Shown here piece by piece: positions 33,106-42,102 of a DNA stretch of 64,000 nucleotides (position 1 is the first letter of the stretch; the number at the start of each line of letters is the position of its first letter). The notes under the pieces were generated by a model, which saw only the letters and a program-made list of their open reading frames with translations, had not been told where the DNA came from and did not search any database. The translations under genes were made by a program, and so were the position numbers. This DNA comes from Kitasatospora phosalacinea (lineage in GTDB: Bacteria; Actinomycetota; Actinomycetes; Streptomycetales; Streptomycetaceae): contig NZ_JNWZ01000086.1 of assembly GCF_000716545.1 (NCBI RefSeq), positions 1 through 64,000 on the forward strand. Reading direction: 5' to 3'.

Positions 33106-33506
33106 CGACTCAGCAGCTGCTCACTCCCGCCGAGGCCGCCGAACGCTCGGGGTTCAGCCTGGACACCCTGCGCTACTACGAACGGATCGGCCTGCTCACC
33201 TCCATCACCCGCGCCACCAGCGGGCACCGCCGGTTCAGCCCCGACGACATGGGCTGGCTGGGCATCCTGCGCTGCCTGCGCGACACCGGGATGCCGATCG
33301 CCGACATGCGCCGCTACGCCGAACTCGCCCGCGCCGAGGGGCCGGAGAGCCTGCTCGGCCGGATCGAGCTGCTGGAGCGGCACGACACCGCCGTCAACGA
33401 CCAGATCGCCCTGCTGGAACGCCAGCGCACCCACCTCCGCGACAAGATCGACTACTACCGCAGCGTCCTCGCCTCCGACGGAACCACCGACGGAACCACC
33501 GGCTGA
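33102..33506 (+). CDS. MerR-family regulator
   Basis: 134 aa. HTH with FSLDTLRYYERIGLL and GHRRFSPDDMGWLGIL, then a coiled coil (LELLERHDTAVNDQIALLER region). No cysteine metal-binding motif is present, so it is probably of the MerR/SoxR-like or BmrR-like subgroup responding to organic compounds. It starts with a GTG overlapping the WYL gene stop. Confidence 0.9.
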   Translation: MTTQQLLTPAEAAERSGFSLDTLRYYERIGLLTSITRATSGHRRFSPDDMGWLGILRCLRDTGMPIADMRRYAELARAEGPESLLGRIELLERHDTAVNDQIALLERQRTHLRDKIDYYRSVLASDGTTDGTTG

Positions 33507-33576
33507 ACGGCCAACGGCCAACCGACCAGCCGACCAGCCGACCCGACGGCCGGACCACCCGCCCGCCCGCCCTCCT

Positions 33577-34152
33577 TCAGGTCCGCAGCCCGTCCACCAC
33601 CACCTCGAACAGCCGCTCCTGCCGCTCGGCCAGCGCCGGCGCCTGATCGGCGGCCCAACTGACCGCGTTGGCGAGGGCGAAGACGTCGGTACCGGTGACG
33701 TCCGCCCGGATCCGTCCGGCCCGCTGCGCGGCGGCCAGCAGTCCGCCCCCGGCCTCCCGCATCGCCGTGCAGCTCGCGTGCAGCGGCGAGGCCGGGTCGC
33801 GGAGGGTGGCCAGCAGCGCCTCCGGCAGGCCCCGGTACGCGCCCGCGCCGGCGCGGAACTCCCGCAGCCAGTCGACCAGGGCGTCCGCCGGGTCGGCGGC
33901 GGCCGACGCCAGCTCCTCGGCCCGCTGCGCCAGCCGGTCGAAGCGCCGGGCCAGCAGCGCCTCCAGCAGCGCCTCCCGGCTGGGGAAGTGCCGGTAGAGC
34001 GTGCCCAGCCCGACCTCGGCCCGCCGGGCGACGTCCCGCAGCGAGGCCTGCGCTCCCTGTTCGGCGAGCACCTGCGCGCCGATCTCCAGCAGCCGGTCCC
34101 GGTTGCGCCTGGCGTCCGCGCGGGGCACCCGGGCGGTCGGATCAACAGCCAT
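33577..34152 (-). CDS. TetR-family repressor
   Basis: 191 aa. HTH (RDRLLEIGAQVLAEQGAQAS, LRDVARRAEVGLGTLYRHFP, SREALLEALLARRFDRLAQR) followed by an all-helical C-terminal TetR domain. It is divergent from the quinone-reductase-like gene, between which lie two copies of a CGGAGC-GGT-GCTCCG palindrome; it very probably represses that gene and itself. Confidence 0.93.
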   Translation of the reverse strand: MAVDPTARVPRADARRNRDRLLEIGAQVLAEQGAQASLRDVARRAEVGLGTLYRHFPSREALLEALLARRFDRLAQRAEELASAAADPADALVDWLREFRAGAGAYRGLPEALLATLRDPASPLHASCTAMREAGGGLLAAAQRAGRIRADVTGTDVFALANAVSWAADQAPALAERQERLFEVVVDGLRT

Positions 34153-34166
34153 GCTTCATCCCGTCG

Positions 34167-34225
34167 TTGACATTCGGAGCGGTGCTCCGCTTAAACTTCC
34201 AACAGCTTCCGGAGCGGTGCTCCGG
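34167..34225 (+). promoter_or_regulatory. promoter with two TetR-type operators
   Basis: TTGACA (34167-34172), an 18-bp spacer and TTAAAC (34191-34196) form a strong promoter for the oxidoreductase gene. The palindrome CGGAGCGGTGCTCCG occupies the spacer (34175-34189). A longer copy, CCGGAGCGGTGCTCCGG, lies at 34209-34225 near the start site. Centre-to-centre distance is 35 bp. Confidence 0.85.
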
Positions 34226-34289
34226 ATTCTACGGCGGCGCCGTCCGGTCCGCGGAAGCAGTTCCGGCCGGCCGCGGAGGGGAGACACGA

Positions 34290-35264
34290 ATGACCGTCGA
34301 CACCATGTGGGCGGTGCGCCTGCACGCCTTCGGCGCACCCGAGGTGCTGGTCCGCGAACGGGTGCCGCGCCCCGCGCCCGGCCCGGGCGAGACGCTGGTC
34401 CGGGTGCACGCGGCGGGCGTCAACCCGCTCGACTGGTACGCCCGCACCGGCTACCGCAACATCCCGCCCGAGCACCGCCCGTCCCCCGCGCTGCCGTTGA
34501 TCCCGGGCAGTGACGTCTCCGGCACCGTCGTCGCCACCGGCCCGGGCTCCGACCGGCAGGTCGGCGAACGCGTCCACGCCCTGGTCAAGTTCCCCGGCCG
34601 CGGCGCGTGCTACGCGGAGTACGTGGCCGTCCCGGACGACCAGCTGGCCCGGCTACCCGACTCCATCGACCACGTGACGGGGGCCGCGCTCCCGATGGCC
34701 GGCCTGACCGCCCACCAGTACCTCAACCACCGCCTGCGCCCCGCGCCCGGCATCACCGCCGTGGTCAACGGCGCGGCCGGCGGCGTCGGCCACCTCGCCC
34801 TGCAACTGCTCAAGGCGGGCGGCGCCGGGCAGGTGGTCGCGGTCGCCTCCGGCCGCCACGAGCGGTTCCTGCGCGACCTGGGCGCCGACCGCTTCGTCGA
34901 CTACACCGCGGGCCCGGTCGCGGACGCGGTGCGGGACGCCGACCTGCTGTTCGACGCCGTCGGCGGCCCGGACGCCCACCGCCTGCTCCCGGTGCTGCGG
35001 CGCGGCGGCCGGGTCGCCCCGGTCTACTTCGGCGACTACCGCACCGAGCACGCCGTCGACGAACTCGGCCTGGTGTTCAACGAGCGCATCTGGCAGGTCC
35101 GTTCGAGCGGCGCCGACCTCGCCGAGCTGGACGCCCTGGTGGTCTCCGGAGCCGTCCGGGTCGCCATCGCCGAGGTGTTCCCGCTCGCCGAGGCGGCCGC
35201 CGCCCACCGCCGCGCCGAACAGGGCCACCTGCGCGGCAAGTTGGTCCTGCACGTCGCCGACTGA
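34290..35264 (+). CDS. NADP-dependent zinc-free oxidoreductase (quinone reductase-like MDR)
   Basis: 324 aa of the medium-chain dehydrogenase/reductase family. N-terminal GroES-like domain (VRLHAFGAPEVLVRERVPRP, VHAAGVNPLDWYARTG), nucleotide-binding motif VVNGAAGGVGHLALQLLKAG and C-terminal HRRAEQGHLRGKLVLHV. Structural zinc cysteines are absent, as in quinone oxidoreductases. Expression is probably induced when the divergent TetR protein is released from its twin operators. Confidence 0.93.
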   Translation: MTVDTMWAVRLHAFGAPEVLVRERVPRPAPGPGETLVRVHAAGVNPLDWYARTGYRNIPPEHRPSPALPLIPGSDVSGTVVATGPGSDRQVGERVHALVKFPGRGACYAEYVAVPDDQLARLPDSIDHVTGAALPMAGLTAHQYLNHRLRPAPGITAVVNGAAGGVGHLALQLLKAGGAGQVVAVASGRHERFLRDLGADRFVDYTAGPVADAVRDADLLFDAVGGPDAHRLLPVLRRGGRVAPVYFGDYRTEHAVDELGLVFNERIWQVRSSGADLAELDALVVSGAVRVAIAEVFPLAEAAAAHRRAEQGHLRGKLVLHVAD

Positions 35265-35534
35265 ACACCCGCGCGGGGCCCCGCGCACCGCTCCCCCGAC
35301 GCTCCCGCCACAACGCCACCACCGGGAAGTCCGGGTCGGACAGGGCACCAGCCACGGCCACCTGTTCGGCCCCGGCGCCGCGCACGCACCGGACGGCCGG
35401 AGACCCTCCGGCGGTAGCCGCAGGGCGCGGCCGTCCCGCCTCGTCCCCCTCGCCCGGTGCCCGGGGCCTGGGCAGTGGAGCTACTCGGCGGTAGGGTCAC
35501 CGGCACGCTCGGGCTGGTGATCTCGGAGGTCGTG

Positions 35535-37016
35535 GTGGAGTACGGCGAGTACCGCGGGTACGACGCGGTGGGGTTGGCCGCGCTGGTGGCGGGCGGGGAG
35601 GTCTCGGCCGGGGAGCTGCTGGAAGTGGCGATCGGACGGGCCGAGCAGGTCGGCGACCGGCTGAACGCGATCGTGCGGCCGATGCACGAGATCGCCCGCG
35701 AGCGGGCGGCGGGTCCGCTGAGCGGCCCGTTCGCGGGCGTGCCGTTCCTGGTCAAGGACCTGATCCAGGACTACGCGGGCCTGCCGACCGGCAGCGGCTG
35801 CCGGGCCCTGCAGCACACCCCCGCGGCGGCGCACAGCGAGTCGGTGCGGCGCTGGCTGGACGCCGGGCTGGTGGTGTTCGGGAAGACCAACACGCCGGAG
35901 TTCGGCAGCAAGGGCGTCACCGAGCCGGAGGCCACCGGCCCGGCCCGCAACCCGTGGGACACCGGTCGGACGCCGGGCGGCTCCTCCGGCGGTTCGGCGG
36001 CCGCCGTCGCCGCGGGCGTGGTGCCGGTGGCGGGCGCCAACGACGGCGGCGGGTCGATCCGGATACCGGCGGCCTGCTGCGGCCTGTTCGGGCTGAAGCC
36101 GGGCCGCGGCCTGGTCCCGGCCGGACCGGCCGCCGCCGAGCACCTGCACGGCGCGGCCACCGACGGCGTGGTCTCGCGCAGCGTCCGGGACAGCGCCGCG
36201 ATGCTGGACGTGCTGGCGGGCGCCCCCGACCCGGCCGGCCCGTACCTGCCGCACCGCTCCGCCGAGCCGTACGCCGAACTGGCCCGCCGTGCGCCCGGCC
36301 CGCTGCGGATCGGGTTCACCACCCGCTCCCCGCTGGGCACCGAGGTGCACCCGCAGGCGCTGGCCGCCGTCGCGGACGCGGCCGCCCTGCTGGAGGACCT
36401 CGGCCACCGCGTCGAGGAGGCCGACACCGGCATCGACGAGCGCGGCCTCGCCCTGGACTTCCTCGCGATGTGGGCCACCGAGACCGCCGCCACCGTGGAC
36501 GAGGTCAAGCGCCTGACCGGCGCCGGCGACGCGGGCTTCGAGCTGGACACCCACGTGCTGGCCGCCGCCGGCCGCCGGATGCGCGCGCCCGCCTACTACG
36601 CCGCCCACCAGCGCTGGAACCTGTACAACCGCCAGCTCGCCGAGTTCCACGCCGGGTACGACCTGCTGCTGACCCCCACCCTGGCCCGACCCCCGGTCCG
36701 GGTGGGCGAGTTGGACACCCCGCCGGCGGTCAGGGCACTGGCCGGGCTGCTGCTGCCGCTCGGCCTGCTGGGCCTGCTCAGCCGGACGAAGGCGTACGAG
36801 TCGGCGGTGATCACCAACCTGGCGCCCGTCCCGTTCACCCAGCTCGCCAACATCACCGGCCGCCCCGCCGCCAGCGTCCCGCTGTACCGCACCCCGGACG
36901 GCCTGCCGCTGGGCGTGCAGTTCGTGGCGCCGCTGGGCGGCGAGGGCACCCTGCTCGCCCTCGCCGCCCAGTTGGAGTCGGCCCGGCCCTGGGCCCACCT
37001 CGAACCCGCGCTCTAA
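35535..37016 (+). CDS. amidase (amidase-signature family)
   Basis: About 493 aa. Catalytic triad region: Lys in VPFLVKDLIQ, and the amidase-signature Gly/Ser segment GRTPGGSSGGSAAAVAAGVV with the serine nucleophile in DGGGSIRIPAACCGLFGLKP. Substrate is unknown; it hydrolyses amides to carboxylates. GTG 35535 has GGAGG 5 nt upstream; longer in-frame starts (35517, 35457) add residues without family similarity. The 270-bp gap before it holds no recognised feature. Confidence 0.9.
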   Translation: MEYGEYRGYDAVGLAALVAGGEVSAGELLEVAIGRAEQVGDRLNAIVRPMHEIARERAAGPLSGPFAGVPFLVKDLIQDYAGLPTGSGCRALQHTPAAAHSESVRRWLDAGLVVFGKTNTPEFGSKGVTEPEATGPARNPWDTGRTPGGSSGGSAAAVAAGVVPVAGANDGGGSIRIPAACCGLFGLKPGRGLVPAGPAAAEHLHGAATDGVVSRSVRDSAAMLDVLAGAPDPAGPYLPHRSAEPYAELARRAPGPLRIGFTTRSPLGTEVHPQALAAVADAAALLEDLGHRVEEADTGIDERGLALDFLAMWATETAATVDEVKRLTGAGDAGFELDTHVLAAAGRRMRAPAYYAAHQRWNLYNRQLAEFHAGYDLLLTPTLARPPVRVGELDTPPAVRALAGLLLPLGLLGLLSRTKAYESAVITNLAPVPFTQLANITGRPAASVPLYRTPDGLPLGVQFVAPLGGEGTLLALAAQLESARPWAHLEPAL

Positions 37017-37023
37017 CCGGCCG

Positions 37024-37545
37024 TCAGCCCATCGTCTTCTGCCCGTCCAGCGCCTCGCGCAGGATGTCGGCGTGCCCGGCGTGCTGCGCGGTCTCCGCGA
37101 TGACGTGCAGCAGGACGCGCCGCACGCTCCACGACCCGCCGGGCTCGAACCAGGGCGCGGCGGGCAGCGCCCGTTCGCTGTCCAGGTCGAGGGTGGCGAT
37201 CAGGTTGTCGGTGTGCTCGGCGACGGCCCGGTAGCGTTCCAGCAGGACGTCCAGGGTCTCGCCGTCCAGCATCCGGAACTGCTCGGCCCAGGAGTCGGCG
37301 TCGTCCGGCGCGCCCTCGGCGCGCATCGCCTCGGCGCCGCCGACGGCGAACCGCAGCCAGCGCTCCTCCACCCCGGCGACGTGCTTGATCAGCCCGCCGA
37401 GGGTGAGTTCGCTGACGGTGGTGCGCCGCCGGGCCTGTTCGTCGGTGAGGCCGCGCGCGGTGTAGCGCAGGAAGCCGCGCTGCTTGTCCAGCGCGGCCAG
37501 CAGGTCGGCTCGTTCGCCGGTGAGGTCGGGGAGCGGGGTGACCAT
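37024..37545 (-). CDS. DinB-family protein (paralogue)
   Basis: 173 aa. Same fold and motifs as the 31338-31925 protein (LTLGGLIKHVAGVEERWLRF, WSVRRVLLHVIAETAQHAGH, ILREALDGQKTMG). The C-termini of the two are nearly identical, indicating duplication. It is 4 bp from the upstream VOC gene in the same direction, so probably in one operon with it. It ends 8 bp from the convergent amidase. Confidence 0.92.
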   Translation of the reverse strand: MVTPLPDLTGERADLLAALDKQRGFLRYTARGLTDEQARRRTTVSELTLGGLIKHVAGVEERWLRFAVGGAEAMRAEGAPDDADSWAEQFRMLDGETLDVLLERYRAVAEHTDNLIATLDLDSERALPAAPWFEPGGSWSVRRVLLHVIAETAQHAGHADILREALDGQKTMG

Positions 37546-37549
37546 CGGT

Positions 37550-38347
37550 TCAGGCCACCTCCACCGTGCTGGGCGGTTCGCCCTCGGCGGCGGACGGGTC
37601 GATCAGCGAGAACGCGGCGCCCTGCGGGTCGACGAAGGACGCGGACCGCCCGAACGGGGTGGTCATCGGCCCGAACACCAGCTGCCCGCCGGCCTGGACG
37701 GCCCGTCCGGCCGCCGCGTCGCAGTCGTCCACCACGAAGTACACGCTGACGTACGGCGGCACCTGGGCCGGCACGTCCGGCCCCATGCCCATCGAGCCGA
37801 GCGCGGGCGTGTCGCCGAGGCTGTAGACGCTGTAGTCCACCTTGTCGTCGACGATCTTCCGCACCCGGTACGGGAACACCCGCGGGAAGAAGGAGTCGGC
37901 GGCGGAGGTGTCCCGGGTGAACACCTCCGCCCAGCCGTAGCCGCCGGGCGCGTCGCGCAGTTCGAAGCCCCGGTGCTCGCCGGCCTGCCAGATGCCGAAC
38001 ACCACGCCCGCCGGGTCCCGGGCGATCGCCATCGAGCCGGAGCCGCCGACCTCCACCGGCTCCAACAGCACGGTGCCGCCGGCCGCCCGGACCCGCTCCG
38101 CGGCCGCCGCGGCGTCGGCCGCGGCCAGGTGGAGCACCCACGCGGAGCGGCCCTGCTGCCCGGGCGCCGGCGGGACGACCGCGGCCACCGCCCTGCCGTC
38201 CTTCAGGGCCTGCGCGTAGTCGCCCAACTCGGACGAGGCCCCGCCGAACGTCCAGCCCAGCACCTCCCCGTAGAAGGCCTTGGCGCCCTCCGGGTCGGCG
38301 GACGTCAGGTCCGCCCAGACGGGGGTGCCCTCGGGTACTGCCGTCAT
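37550..38347 (-). CDS. two-domain VOC family protein
   Basis: 265 aa, two VOC domains: residues 1-125 (TPVWADLTSADPEGAKAFYG, MAIARDPAGVVFGIWQAGEH) and about 135-255 (WAEVFTRDTSAADSFFPRVF, PPYVSVYFVVDDCDAAAGRA, ASFVDPQGAAFSLIDPS). Such proteins include dioxygenase-like and antibiotic-resistance relatives; the substrate is unknown. ATG 38347 sits at the beginning of family similarity. Cotranscribed with the DinB paralogue. Confidence 0.9.
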   Translation of the reverse strand: MTAVPEGTPVWADLTSADPEGAKAFYGEVLGWTFGGASSELGDYAQALKDGRAVAAVVPPAPGQQGRSAWVLHLAAADAAAAAERVRAAGGTVLLEPVEVGGSGSMAIARDPAGVVFGIWQAGEHRGFELRDAPGGYGWAEVFTRDTSAADSFFPRVFPYRVRKIVDDKVDYSVYSLGDTPALGSMGMGPDVPAQVPPYVSVYFVVDDCDAAAGRAVQAGGQLVFGPMTTPFGRSASFVDPQGAAFSLIDPSAAEGEPPSTVEVA

Positions 38348-38699
38348 GGTGCTTCTCTCCCTCCGCTGTCGGCTCCCGGGGCGTCGCCCCGGGGGAAAGC
38401 ACGTGCCCTGCCACGCTAGCCAGCGCCCCGGACGGCCGCTCGGCGAAGCGCGCCCGGCGCGGTCCCCGCGACGCACCCCACCAGGCGCCCCACGCGCCCC
38501 TCAGCCCCCTCCGCACCACTCCTCCGTCGCCCCGCTCCGGGGCTCCGGACGCACCCGAACGTCTGTTGCCGCGCAGTGACAATTCGCTTACCCGGCGGGG
38601 TCATCGGGTTGCGAAGCTCTACTCGTCGCCCCGGGAGACGGAACGAGAGAACCGGCCGGAACGACCACCGCCACCACTGCTTCCGGAGGGAACCCGTCC
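38348..38699. other. 352-bp intergenic region before the lipoprotein pair
   Basis: No coding signature on either strand. It contains a compact hairpin (CCCGGGGCG-TC-GCCCCGGG, about 38376-38395) just upstream of the minus-strand VOC gene, and presumably promoters for both directions. GGAGGG lies just before the ATG at 38700. I see nothing else. Confidence 0.5.
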
Positions 38700-39718
38700 A
38701 TGTCCGCGCACGCCCGCCTCCGCCGCTCCGCCGCCGCCGTCTTCGTCTCCGCGATCACCGCCGGTTCCGCCCTGCTGCTGACCGCCTGCGACCCGTCCAC
38801 CGACGCGTCCGCCGGCACCAAGCCCGGCAGCGCCGCCCCCTCCAGCACCGCCCCCTCCCGCACCGCCTCCGCCCCGGCTCCGTCCGCGTCCGCCCCGGCC
38901 GCTGCCGCCACCACGCCGAGCGCCTCCGCCACCACCCCGGCCCAGCCCTCCGGGTCCGCGTCCGCGCCCGCCCGGCAGCCTTCCGCCGCGCCGACCAAGG
39001 CCGCCCTCAACCTCACCAAGGGCACCGGCCTGACCATCAGCAACGGCACCCGCTACGTGGTGATGGACGGCGAGTCCGTGGACTTCGGCACCGTGGTCCG
39101 CGACCTGGCCTGGTCCCCCGACGGCAAGCACGCCGCCTTCGTCGACGGCAACGGCAACCCGCCGACGAGTCCGCCAACTACGTCCCGGCCAAGAACAACC
39201 TGCTGTTCACCGCGGACGACCACGGCACCCTGCGGCTGCTCGGCGTCCCCGCGACCGGCGGCGCCCCGGCCCCGATCCGCCTGGCCACCTACTCCGAGGA
39301 GAACCCCGTCCCGAACCCGGCCACCGGCAACCTGTGGGCGAACGTCGGCAACCGGATCGGCTCCGCGGTCTACGCCAACAAGGACGACGGCCAGGTGTAC
39401 TTCCGCGACGACTACCTGCGGCAGCAGGGTTCGGCGGTCGCCAAGGGCTCGCAGCCCGACCTCGACGACGAGGGCGACATCGTGTTCGTCCGCTCGGTGG
39501 ACGGCCACACCCACCTGTTCGCCAAGGACAGCCACCAGCGTTCCCCGGAGCGCGACCTGACCCCGCACGCCACCACGGACCACACCGAGCCGACCTTCTC
39601 CCCCGACGGCCGGACCATCGCCTTCCGCGCCCCCGACGGCATCTACACGATGCCCGCCGCCGGCGGCGCCCCGACCAAGGTCTCGGACACCGCGGGTCTG
39701 CCCGCCTACCGCGGCTGA
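38700..39718 (+). pseudogene. PD40/TolB-like lipoprotein gene with a frameshift near 39159
   Basis: The first frame gives a lipoprotein start (MSAHARLRRSAAAVFVSAIT, lipobox LLTAC), an Ala/Ser/Pro linker and a WD40-like PD40 segment DLAWSPDGKHAAFVDGNGN. Then homology jumps to another frame (ADESANYVPAKNNLLFTADD ... FSPDGRTIAFRAPDGIYTMP ... GLPAYRG, stop 39718). The break is at 39159-39160, exactly at the end of a 99-bp block identical to the paralogue at 40267-40365. Either a real frameshift, a programmed event or an assembly error. The intact product would be an exported lipoprotein of about 340 aa. Confidence 0.8.
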
Positions 39719-39828
39719 CCCGCCGGGAGGCACCGACCGGACCGCCCGGTCACCCGTCCGCCCGACCGGACGCCACCCCGACACCACGACACCCCGACAC
39801 CACGACACCAGACACTCCGTCACCCGAC

Positions 39829-39911
39829 CGTTCCGGTTCACGAATTCAGGGTCCGCGAACCGGAACGCCCGGTGCGACAGCCCGGACGGCCCCCGCCGCC
39901 CGGGCTGTCGC
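39829..39911 (+). terminator. two consecutive hairpins between the lipoprotein paralogues
   Basis: CGTTCCGGTTC (39829-39839) pairs with GAACCGGAACG (39857-39867). GCGACAGCCCGG (39874-39885) pairs with CCGGGCTGTCGC (39900-39911). They follow the first lipoprotein gene and precede the RBS of the second. A short direct repeat of a CCCCGACACCACGACA unit lies just upstream. Confidence 0.7.
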
Positions 39912-40016
39912 CCGTCCCTGCCAGGATGTGCCCGAGCCACCGACCACGGCGGTCGAGTCCCGTGCCCGACCCGGGCCGCTCCCGCCACCCGACCGAGTTC
40001 CTGGGGGGAACCGTCC

Positions 40017-40866
40017 ATGAGCGAACGCACCCGTCTGCGCCGGTCCGCCGCCGCCCTGCTGGTGGCCGCGGTCACCACCGGGTCGGCCCTGCTGCTGTCG
40101 GCCTGCGACCCGGAGGGCGGGGACACCGGCACCGCCGCCTCCTCCCCGGCCGCCGCCGGCACCCCGAAGCCGGACGGCACCGGCTCCGCCGCCCCCGCCA
40201 AGATCGGCACGCTGAACAAGACCGCCGGCACCAAGCTGACCATCAGCACCGGCACCAGCACCGTGCTGATGGACGGCGAGTCCGTGGACTTCGGCACCGT
40301 GGTCCGCGACCTGGCCTGGTCCCCCGACGGCAAGCACGCCGCCTTCGTCGACGGCAACGGCAACCGCGGACGACAAGAAGAACCTGCGCCTGATGTCCGC
40401 CGAGGCCAAGGCGAACGGCAAGGTCGAGGAGCTGCACCTGGGCGACTCCGAGGGCGCCGAGATCCCGCAGACCGGCAACCTGTGGCCGAACTCCAACGGC
40501 CTGTCCGGCATGACGGTCTACGCCAACAAGACCGACGGCCAGGTCTACTTCCACGACGTGGTCAGCCGGACCAACGGCGGCGCCATCGCCGAGGGTTCGC
40601 AGCCCGCGCTGGCGGACGAGGGCGCGCTGGTGTTCGTCCGCTCCGCCAACGGGCACAGCCACGTCTTCGCCAGCCCGGGTGACGAGAACGCCGACCAGCA
40701 GATCGACCTCACCCCGGACGCGGCCGTCGACTACACCGAGCCGGCCATCAGCCACGACGGCAGGACGGTCGCCTTCCGCGGCCCGGACGGCGTCTACACC
40801 GTCCCGTTCGAGGGCGGGAAGCCGGAGAAGATCGCCGACACCGTCGGCCTGCCCGCCTACCGCTGA
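40017..40866 (+). pseudogene. paralogous PD40/TolB-like lipoprotein gene with a frameshift near 40365
   Basis: The start MSERTRLRRSAAALLVAAVT with lipobox LLSAC, a linker and DLAWSPDGKHAAFVDGNGN are in one frame. From about 40366 homology continues in another frame (ADDKKNLRLMSAEAKANGKV ... ISHDGRTVAFRGPDGVYTVP ... GLPAYR, stop 40866). The break is at the same place as in the paralogue, but with a different offset: one extra C here versus two there. Product if restored: about 283-aa exported lipoprotein with PD40 repeats. Overlaps the convergent gene by 10 bp. Confidence 0.8.
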
Positions 40867-41453
40867 GCGATCCGGTCCAACTCGGCCTGCAGGTTGGGGA
40901 GTTGCTCGTCTGCATTGTCGTGCGGCAGCCACTCGACCGGGTCCAGGAAGCGGAACACCACCTTGGTCGGGGTGATCGCGAACTCGTACTCGTCGAAGCC
41001 GACCACCGCACCCGCCTCGCCCCGGGCGGCCCCGCGCACCACGTGCGCGGTGAGGTCGTCCGGGGCCCCGCCCCGGACGGCCGACACCCGGCGGCGGGCG
41101 TTGGAGCGGGCCAGGTACGGGCAGACCATCGAGGCGTACAGCATGCACGCCCGGTGGCCGGGGCCCTCCGTGGTGGGCGCCATGTTCCGGTAGGGCCGGC
41201 CGGCCGCCAGCGCCTCGCCGATCGCCACCGCCTCGGCCCCGCCGACCACCCGCCACACCGGCCCGCGCGGCATCAGCGTGTCGCACACCGAGCACAGCCG
41301 CTCCCGGGCGCAGGCCGCGGACCGCTCGTAGTCGGTCAGCGCGAACTGCGGCCGTCCGTCCTCCCAGGGGGTGATCGCGGGCACCGGGTAGCCCCGCTCG
41401 TCACGCGGGCGGGCCGCCACGGCGGGCGGCTTGGGGACGGTGTCGAAGCGCAT
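40857..41453 (-). CDS. conserved hypothetical protein with Cys motifs
   Basis: 198 aa, cytosolic. Contains ACARERLCSVCDTLMPRGPV (a CX2C pair and an additional Cys) and PGHRACMLYASMVCPYLARS, which together could bind zinc. It is a recurring streptomycete protein without assigned function. It overlaps the end of the lipoprotein gene by 10 bp in convergent orientation. Confidence 0.8.
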   Translation of the reverse strand: MRFDTVPKPPAVAARPRDERGYPVPAITPWEDGRPQFALTDYERSAACARERLCSVCDTLMPRGPVWRVVGGAEAVAIGEALAAGRPYRNMAPTTEGPGHRACMLYASMVCPYLARSNARRRVSAVRGGAPDDLTAHVVRGAARGEAGAVVGFDEYEFAITPTKVVFRFLDPVEWLPHDNADEQLPNLQAELDRIAQR

Positions 41454-41479
41454 GCCCCATGCCTATCACGCCCCCGCGC

Positions 41480-41989
41480 TCACCCGCGCGGCACCGCGTA
41501 CTCCGTCAACTCGGCGCCCCCCGGTGCGAGTTGTCCCCATTCGCCCGGCACGTCCAGCACCGCGATCCCGGCCGTGGAGAACTTCTCCCGCAGCCGCTCC
41601 AGCGCCTCGCTCCGCTGCCCGTGGGCCAGCTCCAGCACCAGCTCCTGCACCTCGGGCCGGTGCCCGACCAGCATCACGGTGCGCACCACCGGCGGCAACT
41701 CCCGTAGCAGCCCCACGAGTTCGTCCGGTTCGGCGCGGTACGCCCGCGGCTCCAGGACGAGTTCGGGCGCGCCGCCGAGCTCCGGCTCGGCCAGCTCCCA
41801 GGTCTGCCGGGTGCGGACCGCGGTGGAGCACAGCACCCGGTCCGGCACCAACCCGTGCTCCGCCAGCCACCGCCCGGCCGCCGCCGCGTCGGCCCGGCCG
41901 CGCTCGGCCAGCGGCCGCAGCTCGTCCGGGACGTCCGGCCAGTCCGCCTTGGCGTGCCGCAGCACGATCAACCGCCGCTGTCGTGTCAT
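41480..41989 (-). CDS. SixA-like histidine phosphatase
   Basis: 169 aa of the branch-2 histidine phosphatase superfamily. The RHG-type motif is LIVLRHAKADWPD (phosphohistidine His about 11), with Arg in STAVRTRQTWEL and the second His in VMLVGHRPEVQELV. Length and pattern fit SixA-type protein phosphohistidine phosphatases. Same direction as and 26 bp from the following hypothetical gene. Confidence 0.92.
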   Translation of the reverse strand: MTRQRRLIVLRHAKADWPDVPDELRPLAERGRADAAAAGRWLAEHGLVPDRVLCSTAVRTRQTWELAEPELGGAPELVLEPRAYRAEPDELVGLLRELPPVVRTVMLVGHRPEVQELVLELAHGQRSEALERLREKFSTAGIAVLDVPGEWGQLAPGGAELTEYAVPRG

Positions 41990-42102
41990 CCCCCCAGTGT
42001 GGCCCGCCCCGCGAACCGCGCTCCACCCAACGCGCGGGCCGGAGCCGATACCGGCGGAAAACCGGACGACACGCCTGCCCCCGCTCGGCTAGCGTCACAG
42101 GC

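Noticed and set aside
35265..35534. Possible small gene upstream of the amidase
   Set aside because: No frame with motif or ribosome binding site; treated as intergenic.
39061..39165. Classical programmed -1 slippage site at the lipoprotein frameshifts
   Set aside because: No X-XXY-YYZ heptamer is visible at either break (GGCAACGGCAACC context), so programmed frameshifting is the least likely explanation, though not excluded.
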